A stretch of 46,959 nucleotides of DNA from JAOZMY01 sp964577975 (lineage in GTDB: Bacteria > Desulfobacterota > S145-22), in NCBI GenBank assembly GCA_964577975.1, contig CAZOBB010000087.1:1-46959 (forward strand), in the 5' to 3' direction. Under the pieces are notes generated by a model that ran no database searches, was not told where the DNA came from, and was given only the letters and a program-made list of their open reading frames with translations. This document shows positions 16,789 to 24,270 of the stretch, piece by piece. The translations under genes were made by a program, and so were the position numbers. Positions within the stretch are counted from its first letter, which is position 1. The number at the start of each line of letters is the position of its first letter.

Positions 16789-16937
16789 TGCGAAAGGTCT
16801 TTCGTTAAGGGCAGATACAATAGTTTTGTTCCTCTAATCGGTTTTTTGTGTTTTTTAGCGGCATTGGATAGTTACCTCCAGGGATTTTGAGGATTTCAAT
16901 TTATCTTAAATATTTATTCCTATAAAGTAATGTTAAG
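16789..16937. other. Intergenic stretch before the cytochrome locus
   Basis: This AT-rich gap contains a small palindrome (CGAAAG-GT-CTTTCG, 16791-16804) right behind the GH13 stop. It lacks a T run, so I do not call it a terminator. The region becomes markedly AT-rich toward the promoter at 16938. No gene is visible. Confidence 0.5.
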
Positions 16938-16965
16938 TTGACAATATTTCTTTGTATATTATAAT
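16938..16965 (+). promoter_or_regulatory. Near-consensus sigma-70 promoter of the first cytochrome unit
   Basis: TTGACA (16938-16943) and TATAAT (16960-16965) are both perfect hexamers, 16 bases apart, in an AT-rich stretch 30-45 bases upstream of the first OmcS-like gene. It should drive the four-gene + strand unit 17008-21982. Confidence 0.8.
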
Positions 16966-17007
16966 TTAGAAAGAGATTCACAAACATTAATATTGCCGAA
17001 GCAAGAT

Positions 17008-18177
17008 ATGAAAATGTGGAAAATAATAAATAAGGCGTTCGAAGAGATGAAAGGTGCGGCCTGGAAAGTCAGCGTGATAGGGGGGATTCTCCTTGTAGCA
17101 ACAGTGGTGAGTGCAAAGGTCCATGGCCCTTGTTCTAACTGTCACACCATGCATAACTCGCAGAGTGGAAATGCTGTCCAAGCGGGTGGTCCTTCGGGGA
17201 ACCTTTTGAGGGACGATTGTGTGGGGTGTCACTCGAGTGACACGAGTGAGACAATAAAGGTAATCGGGTCGGGGACACAAATTACAAGGATTCCGATTGT
17301 TTACAACAGAGCGGAGCCCCTTTATCCCTCCACACCCACGGCGAGTGGATCGAGTGTGGTTCTTGCGGGAGGAAATTTTTACTGGGTAGAGCATGAGGGA
17401 GATAAGTTTGGGCATAATGTAATCAGCCATGCGGATTCATTGCTTACGACGGCACCTGGAAACAAGAATAATTGCAGCAATAGTTGTCATGTTTCTTTGT
17501 ATAGTTGGAGCTCACCGTGGTTTAGTGAGAAAGGAGGATGTACAAGCTGTCATACACCGGCACACCATAAAGGGGGAAACGCAACTGCCATCGCCGATGA
17601 GGAGGATGGATGGTATCGCTTTCTCTCTAAAAAACACCAGAATCATAGTGATAACCGAAGTATAAAGGGATATGAAGATCCTGATTGGCAGCAAACGGTT
17701 TCACCCAGCGATCACAATGAGTATTGGGATTCTTATCAGTCGGAGCAGGCGGGAATCAGCCGTTTTTGCGGCGCATGCCACGGTGATTTTCACTCAACGA
17801 TGTATGGACCGCAGAACGGAGGATTTTACGCGGGTCAATGGCACGCCGCTCCGTGGTTTAGGCACCCTGCGGGGATCTATCTACCCGACACGGGAGAAAC
17901 GAGCAAGTATAACACGGATGGATCCGGTCCGGAGGGAACGCCGGGGCCCTATAATCCGATTGCTCCCGTGGCGCGGCAGGATGTCGATTCCATCACCACT
18001 TCTTCTTCAGTCGTGATGGTTGGGACGGATGGGGCAATGGTGATGTGCCTTTCGTGTCATCGCGCCCATGGTTCGCCTTATGCGGATATGCTTCGGTGGG
18101 ACTACGAAGGAGGATGCAAGGCAAACGAGGCTAATCATCAATGCGGATGTTTCATTTGCCATACCAATAAAGATTGA
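17008..18177 (+). CDS. OmcS-like filament-type multiheme cytochrome c (7 candidate haems), paralogue A
   Basis: A secreted cytochrome of about 389 residues. A signal peptide ends near VVSAKVHG. Haem sites in order: CSNCH, CVGCH, CSNSCH (CX3CH, 17473-17490), CTSCH, CGACH, CLSCH and CFICH. Extra histidines that could serve as distal ligands occur in CHTMHNSQ, FGHNV, PAHH, SDHNEY, GDFHS, FRHP and CHRAHGSPYADMLRW. The order of these motifs resembles Geobacter OmcS as I recall it, whose subunits polymerise into extracellular nanowires. Before the last haem stands an extra CX8C pair. The start is uncertain: TTG 16993, ATG 17008 and ATG 17047 are in frame and none has a strong ribosome-binding site. 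First gene of its unit. Confidence 0.88.
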   Translation: MKMWKIINKAFEEMKGAAWKVSVIGGILLVATVVSAKVHGPCSNCHTMHNSQSGNAVQAGGPSGNLLRDDCVGCHSSDTSETIKVIGSGTQITRIPIVYNRAEPLYPSTPTASGSSVVLAGGNFYWVEHEGDKFGHNVISHADSLLTTAPGNKNNCSNSCHVSLYSWSSPWFSEKGGCTSCHTPAHHKGGNATAIADEEDGWYRFLSKKHQNHSDNRSIKGYEDPDWQQTVSPSDHNEYWDSYQSEQAGISRFCGACHGDFHSTMYGPQNGGFYAGQWHAAPWFRHPAGIYLPDTGETSKYNTDGSGPEGTPGPYNPIAPVARQDVDSITTSSSVVMVGTDGAMVMCLSCHRAHGSPYADMLRWDYEGGCKANEANHQCGCFICHTNKD

Positions 18178-18191
18178 TATGGGAGGATGAG

Positions 18192-19874
18192 ATGGAGGAA
18201 AAACGTAGAGGTGTGATGTGTTGGGGCGTAATGGCAATGTTCTTTTTGATTGCTTGTTTGGGATGGCCAAATGGAAGTTGGGCCGCTTTTAAGATTGTTT
18301 CTCCGCCATCAAACGTCTATGTGACGGTGCAGAAGATCACGCTTATGGGGGTGGCGGATCAAAAGATAGGAAAACTGGAAGTGTCAGGGGGACACGGTTC
18401 GGTTGTAGTCACGCCCAAGGAGGGGGGATTTGCGGTTCCGGTTTCCTTGAAGAAGGGAGTGAATGTTATCACCGTCCGAGGAGCGGGAAAAAGTAAGAAG
18501 ATCAAAGTATTTTATCTCGCTTCCAAAAAGGATAGAAAAAAGGTCCCCCAAGGTTTTAAGCGTTTTTACCTTCATTCATACAATAAACTAGGATCTTGCG
18601 GTTCATGTCATAAGATCAGAGGAGGGAAATACAAGAAAATCATTCCAACGCCTGCCAATTGCACGACGGGGAAATGTCATGGGAACATGGGGAAGGCGAA
18701 ATATGTGCATGGACCCGTCGGGGCGAACGTGTGTATCTGTTGCCATAATCCCCATGGATCCTATCTTCCCAAGTCTATTGAAAGATCGGGAGGGGCTTTG
18801 TGTTATGCTTGCCATCAAGCGAAAAAAGAAGAGTTTTCCCAAGAGGTCATCCATCCCCCCGTGGAGGATGGGGAATGCGCTTCCTGTCACGATCCGCATC
18901 AGTCGAACGTAAAATATCAATTGCGGGGAAAGAGCCTGCAAGGTTTGTGTTTCTTATGCCATGAAAAGAGTTTGGTGCAGCACAAATTTCTCCATGGCCC
19001 CGTCGGTTCGGGAGATTGTATCGCGTGCCACAAGCCCCATGCCTCTCATCATGAAAAGCTTCTCATCGCCAGTTTGAAGAAAGGGGCACTCTGTTTTGTG
19101 TGTCACAAAGAGAGGATGGAGGAATTCAAGCGAAAACACACGCATAAACCGGTTGGGGAGGACTGTGGCAAATGCCATGATCCTCATGGTTCTGATTATA
19201 AGGCTCAACTTCGCCTTTCTCAGCCTCTTTTGTGCAAAAAATGTCATGAGAAGTTGCATCCCCAAGTGTATAAGGCCATCCAGACGGCAAAGGCGAAACA
19301 TCGACCCGTGGCGAACGGACAGTGCACGTCGTGTCATACCCCTCATTCCTCGAATTTCAGGAAGCAGCTCCGTGCCGATCTTCAGGCTCTGTGTCTCGGC
19401 TGTCATAAAGAGTTGGGAGAGTATATTAAAAGTTGTAAGTATCTTCACGGGCCTGTCGAAGATGGGGATTGTGATGCGTGTCATCAACCCCATGGCTCTC
19501 TTTATACGAAATTACTCAACAAGTATTTTCCTCCCGAGTTTTATACCCCCTACGAAGAAGAGAAATATGCCCTTTGTTTCGAGTGTCACAATAAAGATAT
19601 TGCGAGGGATAGACGTACCACGAGTCTGACCAATTTCAGGAATGGGGATAACAACCTTCATTACTTGCATATTCATCGGAGGAAGGGAAGGAGCTGTAAG
19701 GCGTGCCATGATCCTCATGCGAGTGTCCAGGCAAAACACATACGGTTGGAGGTTCCTTTTGGTGCCTGGTCCTATCCGATCAAGTTTACCATCATGAAAA
19801 ATGGAGGGACGTGTGTGGTGGGATGTCATAAGCCGAAGACCTATAATCGAATCAAACCGGTCACGTATAAATAG
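18192..19874 (+). CDS. Periplasmic multiheme cytochrome c, 16 candidate haems, doubled CXXCH type
   Basis: A 560-residue exported protein. After a signal peptide (ending about SWAA) comes a beta-rich domain of about 90 residues (KIVSPPSNVYVT...GVNVITVRGAGK), like a carbohydrate-binding or Ig-type module. Then follow about ten units of roughly 40 residues, HGPVGxGDCxxCHxPHxS...LCxxCH. I count 14 CXXCH, one CX4CH (CTTGKCH, 18660-18680) and one CX3CH (CVVGCH, 19812-19829). The ATG at 18192 has a GGGAGGATGAG site, 14 bases after the preceding cytochrome. Likely an electron carrier between the inner membrane and the outer surface. Confidence 0.88.
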   Translation: MEEKRRGVMCWGVMAMFFLIACLGWPNGSWAAFKIVSPPSNVYVTVQKITLMGVADQKIGKLEVSGGHGSVVVTPKEGGFAVPVSLKKGVNVITVRGAGKSKKIKVFYLASKKDRKKVPQGFKRFYLHSYNKLGSCGSCHKIRGGKYKKIIPTPANCTTGKCHGNMGKAKYVHGPVGANVCICCHNPHGSYLPKSIERSGGALCYACHQAKKEEFSQEVIHPPVEDGECASCHDPHQSNVKYQLRGKSLQGLCFLCHEKSLVQHKFLHGPVGSGDCIACHKPHASHHEKLLIASLKKGALCFVCHKERMEEFKRKHTHKPVGEDCGKCHDPHGSDYKAQLRLSQPLLCKKCHEKLHPQVYKAIQTAKAKHRPVANGQCTSCHTPHSSNFRKQLRADLQALCLGCHKELGEYIKSCKYLHGPVEDGDCDACHQPHGSLYTKLLNKYFPPEFYTPYEEEKYALCFECHNKDIARDRRTTSLTNFRNGDNNLHYLHIHRRKGRSCKACHDPHASVQAKHIRLEVPFGAWSYPIKFTIMKNGGTCVVGCHKPKTYNRIKPVTYK

Positions 19875-19882
19875 GAGGAAAA

Positions 19883-20890
19883 ATGTTACGTCGCAGCATC
19901 ACGGTAGGAATTTTGTTTCTTTGTCTCATCATAATGACGGAAGGGGCAGCGGCCCAGGCCTTTCCGTTTCGAGCACTCAAAAAGGGGGATCCGCTGCCTC
20001 CGGTGACGGTTGAAAGTCTGGATGGGAAGACCCTTTCTCTGAACACGCTGAACAAAGGTGTCGCCGTCATCCTTTTTTGGGGAGCAGATTCTGCCATAAA
20101 AAGGCGTCATGCCATAACAGCCATGCGGGATGTCCCACGAAACTTGGCCGGTCTGGGAGACAACGTGACATTCGTGAGTGTTAATGTTTTGGGGGATTCT
20201 CCGGAGACCATCACATCGGTAGCAGAGAAGGCGGAATTCGAAGGAGCCCTTTATCGGGATGCGGCGAAAAGGGTCTATAAGGCTTTTGGACTGTTTGTTC
20301 TGCCGTCGATATTGGTTGTCAAAAACGGAAAGGTGGTAGCGGGTTTTGGTTATACGCACAATCTCGGAGAAATAACAAAGGGAGAGGTGGAAGTGCTACT
20401 CGGGTTGAAAACGCGAGCGGCGGTGGAGGCGGGTCTGCATCCCAAATCCCACGAAAAAAGTGAAGCGGAGAAAGAGGCCCTTCGGTACGGAAACCTTGGG
20501 ATGTCCATGTTGAGGAAAGGGATGTTGCCACAGGCGGAAGAAGCGTTCAAAAAGGCACTGAAAAAAGAAGAAACCTATCTTCCTGCCCTTCTTGGCCTCG
20601 CGGAGATTTCCTTGAGGCAGAAGAATCTTGAGGGAGCGAAAAGATATTTGAGGAAAGCCAAATCCATCGCTTCCGAGGCGTTGGATGTTGTTTTGCTGGA
20701 GGCAAAAATCTTGGCGGCAGGGGGTAGACTGGATGAGGCACTCAAACAGGTTCTTCCTTTGAGCCTGACAAATCCTGGTTCAGAGAAGGTGAATGCGGTG
20801 TTGGGGGAACTTTATGAGCGCAAGGGGGAAATGCAGAAGGCACTGAAATATTTCAAAAAGGCTTTGAAAGCCTGTCAGCAGCGGAAATGA
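19883..20890 (+). CDS. TlpA/ResA-like thioredoxin-fold protein lacking its CXXC, fused to TPR repeats
   Basis: An exported protein of 335 residues. The signal peptide covers residues 1 to about 25 (ends AAAQA). Residues 30-175 are an AhpC/TlpA redoxin fold: the strand VAVILFWGADSA (about 60-71) and the cis-Pro region LFVLPSILVV (about 132) are clear, but the place where CXXC normally follows FW reads GADSAI, so the catalytic cysteines are lost. Residues 190-335 form tetratricopeptide repeats (LGMSMLRKGMLPQAEEAFKKAL and two more). Embedded between two cytochrome genes with an 8-base gap, it is probably a periplasmic scaffold or chaperone for apocytochromes, rather than a disulfide reductase. 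Confidence 0.8.
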   Translation: MLRRSITVGILFLCLIIMTEGAAAQAFPFRALKKGDPLPPVTVESLDGKTLSLNTLNKGVAVILFWGADSAIKRRHAITAMRDVPRNLAGLGDNVTFVSVNVLGDSPETITSVAEKAEFEGALYRDAAKRVYKAFGLFVLPSILVVKNGKVVAGFGYTHNLGEITKGEVEVLLGLKTRAAVEAGLHPKSHEKSEAEKEALRYGNLGMSMLRKGMLPQAEEAFKKALKKEETYLPALLGLAEISLRQKNLEGAKRYLRKAKSIASEALDVVLLEAKILAAGGRLDEALKQVLPLSLTNPGSEKVNAVLGELYERKGEMQKALKYFKKALKACQQRK

Positions 20891-20902
20891 GACGATAGGA
20901 AA

Positions 20903-21982
20903 ATGCAAGCTGGAAGGGCCCTGATCGTCTGGGGAATGCTTTTTTGGGTTTTCACATCCCCGCTTCACGCGGGGATATCAGTTTTGACCCCTTCTTCGGG
21001 AAGGGTGAGAGGGAAAAAGAAGGTGGTTCTTGTTGTTCAAGGACCGCGTAACGGGATGAAGGTCTATTCGGAAGGGGAGAGTCCTCCCTTGAATCTTCTG
21101 AAAAAGGTTCCATCCAAGGGAGGGGAAGCGGTTTATCATTTTCTGTATACCTTGCGGAAGGGGAGAAATGATCTTCGCTTTGAGCCAGGTTCCGTTCATG
21201 TAAGACTCGTTTATTCTTCTTCAAACCGCGGAGGGGGAGGGGCATTGGGTTCTTATGTCTTTCACAAGAGCAGGATAGAGAAAAGGTGTCGGCCCTGCCA
21301 CACGTTCTCCTCTTCCCTTAAAAAGAAAGAAAAGTTGCCCTGTCTTTCTTGTCACAAAAGGCTTTTCAAAGGTAGACCCCTTGGGCATGGTCCAGCAGAA
21401 AATGGCAACTGCCTCGTCTGTCACCGCTCAACCCTTTTCCACGGTGTGAGGTTTGCACTCCGCCATAAAGGAGAAGAACTTTGCTTTCAATGCCATGGCT
21501 CGAGTAAAAGATGGAAAAGAATGGCGTATCTCCACGGTCCTGTGGGAGCGGGAAATTGTGTCTTTTGTCATGATCCCCATGGAAGCTCTACGGTATTTTA
21601 TCTCAGATTTGGGGGAAAAGAATCTCTCTGCCTTGTATGCCACCAAGACAAGAAGGCCGAATTTTCGAAGGAGTCCTTTAAGTATCACGCGATACTTTCC
21701 GCCAGAGGGTGCACCGTTTGCCATGACCCTCATGCCAGCGCCCATCCTTTCCAACTTATGAAGGACGTGGTTCCGTTATGTGTGGAATGCCATCCGAAGT
21801 TTAGGGGGAGAAAGCGAGGACACCCCCTGGCCAACCATCCCCTTTACGGCAAGAAGGATCCGCGCCGCCCTCAAAAACGATTTACCTGTGTTAGTTGCCA
21901 TGATCCCCATGGAAGCGTTTTCTCCTCCTTATTGATCGCTCCGCAGGGACGGAGGTTGTGTTCCCTTTGTCACCCCTATTGA
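20903..21982 (+). CDS. Decahaem cytochrome c, doubled CXXCH type
   Basis: A 359-residue exported protein. The signal peptide ends near SPLHA. Residues 24-110 form a beta-rich, haem-free domain (ISVLTPSSGRV...GRNDLRFEPGSVHVRLVY) similar in style to that of the 16-haem protein two genes upstream. Ten CXXCH sites follow: CRPCH, CLSCH, CLVCH, CFQCH, CVFCH, CLVCH, CTVCH, CVECH, CVSCH and CSLCH, several in CHDPHGS units. The 3' end overlaps the converging NHL gene by 92 bases. Probably partner of the 16-haem protein in transferring electrons across the envelope. Confidence 0.87.
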   Translation: MQAGRALIVWGMLFWVFTSPLHAGISVLTPSSGRVRGKKKVVLVVQGPRNGMKVYSEGESPPLNLLKKVPSKGGEAVYHFLYTLRKGRNDLRFEPGSVHVRLVYSSSNRGGGGALGSYVFHKSRIEKRCRPCHTFSSSLKKKEKLPCLSCHKRLFKGRPLGHGPAENGNCLVCHRSTLFHGVRFALRHKGEELCFQCHGSSKRWKRMAYLHGPVGAGNCVFCHDPHGSSTVFYLRFGGKESLCLVCHQDKKAEFSKESFKYHAILSARGCTVCHDPHASAHPFQLMKDVVPLCVECHPKFRGRKRGHPLANHPLYGKKDPRRPQKRFTCVSCHDPHGSVFSSLLIAPQGRRLCSLCHPY

Positions 21983-23093
21983 GGGAATTCCCACCCTTGG
22001 GAGTGACGATGGATTCAATTTCTTCGGTTATCTCCAAGACTTGAACCCGGTGATTGAAAAGGTCTGCCACGTAAAGTCTGCCTCGAGGATCGACGGCGAT
22101 GTCCGTGGGAAAATTAAACCAGCCCGGATTCCATCCTCGTCCGCCGAACTCGAAGACAAAGTGCCCATCGTTGTAATCATAGGCCAATCCCGTGTGGCGC
22201 ATGTAATCGATGACATAGATAACTCCTCTTTTGGGATCGGCCGCAATACCTCGAGGACGGCTCAATTTTCCTGAACTCCCTCCTTTGTTTCCCCCTTTGA
22301 AAAGGAACCGTTCCTTTTGATCGTAGACATAAAAACGTCCCATTTCTTCACTAAGAAGATAGATACGACCGCTCCAATCCACGTACACATCGGTGATAAC
22401 GGCCTTTTTTGGGGGTTCGTCGGGGAGAAAGGTGTCTTTGGGAGAAAGAAAATGGAGAAACTTTCCCTTTTTTGAGAGAACGAGAGCACCTTCACATTCC
22501 AAGCCGGCCAAATAGAGACGTCCGGTACGTCCCAGCGCGATCGACTTAGGATAGAAATGATCGGCGCCTTCAAAACCGCTGAAGAAAAGATCCTTGACCT
22601 TGATATCCGCTGCGTTGAAGATGGTGATCATGGCATGATCGGGATTGTTGGCTCCGGTACCTTGGGCGAGAAAGAGGGTCCCGTCTTTGTCGACGGTGAG
22701 CGCGGTGGGGACGAGACATCCTCTTCCTTCACCAAAGGAGAAAAAGGGGAAAAAGTCGGGGGTGTAGATAATGACCCGGGCCTGAGAAGAGGCGACGATG
22801 TAAAATTCATCCTGGTGAGGGTCATAATAGAGGAAAGAGGGAAAGCCAAAGGGGTGTCCTCGGTCATCATGCTTGAGAATGGCGACAACGCGCGGTTTTC
22901 TACGTTCCACGACGACTTCTTCTTTCGCGAAAAGGAAAGAGGTGATCCCCAAGAAAAGAAAGAAGAAAAGGAAAATTAAGGGTAGGAAAGGAAGGAGGTT
23001 GCCTCGTCTTTTTATGAAGGGACTAATCCCCTTTTGTCGTGTGGCATATGAAACAGCCGCAATTCGTGTTGGAGGCGCCGGCCAGACAGTCAT
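21891..23093 (-). CDS. NHL-repeat beta-propeller protein, membrane-anchored or exported
   Basis: About 400 residues in the longest reading. A hydrophobic segment (LLPFLPLIFLFFFLFLGITSFLFA, residues about 33-56) acts as signal or anchor. The rest is a six-bladed NHL propeller with typical repeats such as FSRPRGIAADPKRGVIYVIDYMRH style blades and FNFPTDIAVDPRGRLYVADLFNHRVQVL. The only in-frame ATG (23093) lies 71 bases inside the upstream cytochrome gene; a shorter non-standard start near 23035 is possible. NHL propellers commonly mediate protein contacts. It follows two OmcS-like genes on the same strand; a second NHL gene precedes an OmcS-like gene at 35 kb. Confidence 0.8.
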   Translation of the reverse strand: MTVWPAPPTRIAAVSYATRQKGISPFIKRRGNLLPFLPLIFLFFFLFLGITSFLFAKEEVVVERRKPRVVAILKHDDRGHPFGFPSFLYYDPHQDEFYIVASSQARVIIYTPDFFPFFSFGEGRGCLVPTALTVDKDGTLFLAQGTGANNPDHAMITIFNAADIKVKDLFFSGFEGADHFYPKSIALGRTGRLYLAGLECEGALVLSKKGKFLHFLSPKDTFLPDEPPKKAVITDVYVDWSGRIYLLSEEMGRFYVYDQKERFLFKGGNKGGSSGKLSRPRGIAADPKRGVIYVIDYMRHTGLAYDYNDGHFVFEFGGRGWNPGWFNFPTDIAVDPRGRLYVADLFNHRVQVLEITEEIESIVTPKGGNSLNRGDKGNTTSVPAERSIRRRKRFHGDHGN

Positions 23094-24180
23094 AGGGGTA
23101 ATTCCATCTCAGCATGTCAGGGTAGGGAGAGGCGTGCGCGCGGTGACACGAGAGACACATGACTTGATCGCTTCCTGGCGTGATCAGTTTTGAAGATCCC
23201 GTCATGGAAGCCAGTACCGCGGGGTCCCGTGCCACGGGGGCCAGGGGATTATAATCGCCCGGCCCACTCCCTCCCGGGTTATTGTAGTAATAATACTCCT
23301 TATTCGTGTCGTTGGGAAGGGGGAGGTGAGTAGGATGGAGAAACCAAGGGGAGTGATTGTCGGCAATAACCGAGCCATCTGTGTCCGTGTACGTAACGCC
23401 GTGGAATTTGAAATGGCATCCTGCGCAGTCGTTACTTATGGAATTGTCATCGTTTCCGTAAATGTTGTTGCATCCATTATATTCGTTGTGGTCCGTGGCG
23501 CTGACGGTTTGCTCCCAATCGGGATCTTCGATACCTTTTACACCCGTATTGGCGTTGCCATGATAGGAGGAATTTAGAAAACGGTACCATCCACCCGAGG
23601 CGCCGACCAGAGGATTTTGGGTGTCGTCGGCGTGGTGGGCGGGTGTATGACAGCTGGTGCAGCTATCGATTCTGTCGTGACATCCGGCACAGTTGGGGCC
23701 ATTGGCGGAGTCGGGTTTGCCAGGTGCCGTGCTTAAATGGGTATCTTGATTGATGCCGGGAATAGCGAGACAATTATGACCACTTGTGTCGGGGTCGGGG
23801 TTGTTCGCCGTTGCATGAAGAACCCAATAGAAATTTCCTGCCGCGAGGGCACTGGCAGGAGAGCCGTCGGAGGGATAGGTTGGTTCGCTGGCGGTTAAAA
23901 CGATGGGCGTGTTGTTGACAATGGTGATATTACCTGTCCCGTTCGAGTGGCATCCCACACAAGTGGAAGTAAGGAGGTAAGAATGGGGGGTAGAAGAGGG
24001 ATTTCCGTTGCTGTCAGTGGCAACAGAATTTCCGTTCTGGCTGTTATGCATGGTGTGGCAGTTGGAGCAGGGACCCGTTACTTTTGCCCACGAATAGGAA
24101 AATGCGCAAGAGATGAAAAGAGTGATGACAGCTATCTTTTTGGCGATGGAGTTTAAGGAAATGTGATGTTTCTTCCTCAT
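23023..24180 (-). CDS. OmcS-like filament-type multiheme cytochrome c (7 haems), paralogue B
   Basis: 385 residues with a classical signal peptide (MRKKHHISLNSIAKKIAVITLF...YSWAKV). All seven haem sites are canonical: CSNCH, CVGCH, CAGCH, CTSCH, CAGCH, CLSCH and CFICH. Candidate distal His motifs match paralogue A: CHTMHNSQ, SGHN, PAHHADD, DHNEY, FKFHG, FLHP and CHRAHASPYPDMLRW. An extra CX8C pair precedes the last haem (CLAGASNTNCGCFICH). The closest relative in the window is paralogue A, with which it shares the CTSCHTPAHH stretch. It is the second gene behind the - strand promoter at 25.5 kb, with a GGGGGTGAT ribosome-binding site. Confidence 0.9.
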   Translation of the reverse strand: MRKKHHISLNSIAKKIAVITLFISCAFSYSWAKVTGPCSNCHTMHNSQNGNSVATDSNGNPSSTPHSYLLTSTCVGCHSNGTGNITIVNNTPIVLTASEPTYPSDGSPASALAAGNFYWVLHATANNPDPDTSGHNCLAIPGINQDTHLSTAPGKPDSANGPNCAGCHDRIDSCTSCHTPAHHADDTQNPLVGASGGWYRFLNSSYHGNANTGVKGIEDPDWEQTVSATDHNEYNGCNNIYGNDDNSISNDCAGCHFKFHGVTYTDTDGSVIADNHSPWFLHPTHLPLPNDTNKEYYYYNNPGGSGPGDYNPLAPVARDPAVLASMTGSSKLITPGSDQVMCLSCHRAHASPYPDMLRWNYPYDCLAGASNTNCGCFICHTTKGD

Positions 24181-24224
24181 GGATCACCCCCTGTAACGGG
24201 AGGAAAGAAGGGGGGGAAGGAGGA

Positions 24225-24248
24225 CAAAAGGAGGAACTTTCTCCTCCT
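24225..24248 (-). terminator. Weak hairpin with T-rich tail between paralogues C and B
   Basis: Read on the - strand: AGGAGGA, a 6-base loop, TCCTCCT, then TTTGTCC. The 7-bp stem lies about 25 bases behind the stop of paralogue C. It may act as an attenuator that lets C be made in excess over B; it is too weak to be sure. Confidence 0.35.
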
Positions 24249-24270
24249 CCCCCAAATAGGAGGGGTCAGA

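Noticed and set aside
16789..16806. Terminator after the GH13 gene (CGAAAG-GT-CTTTCG)
   Set aside because: The loop has only two bases and there is no T run.
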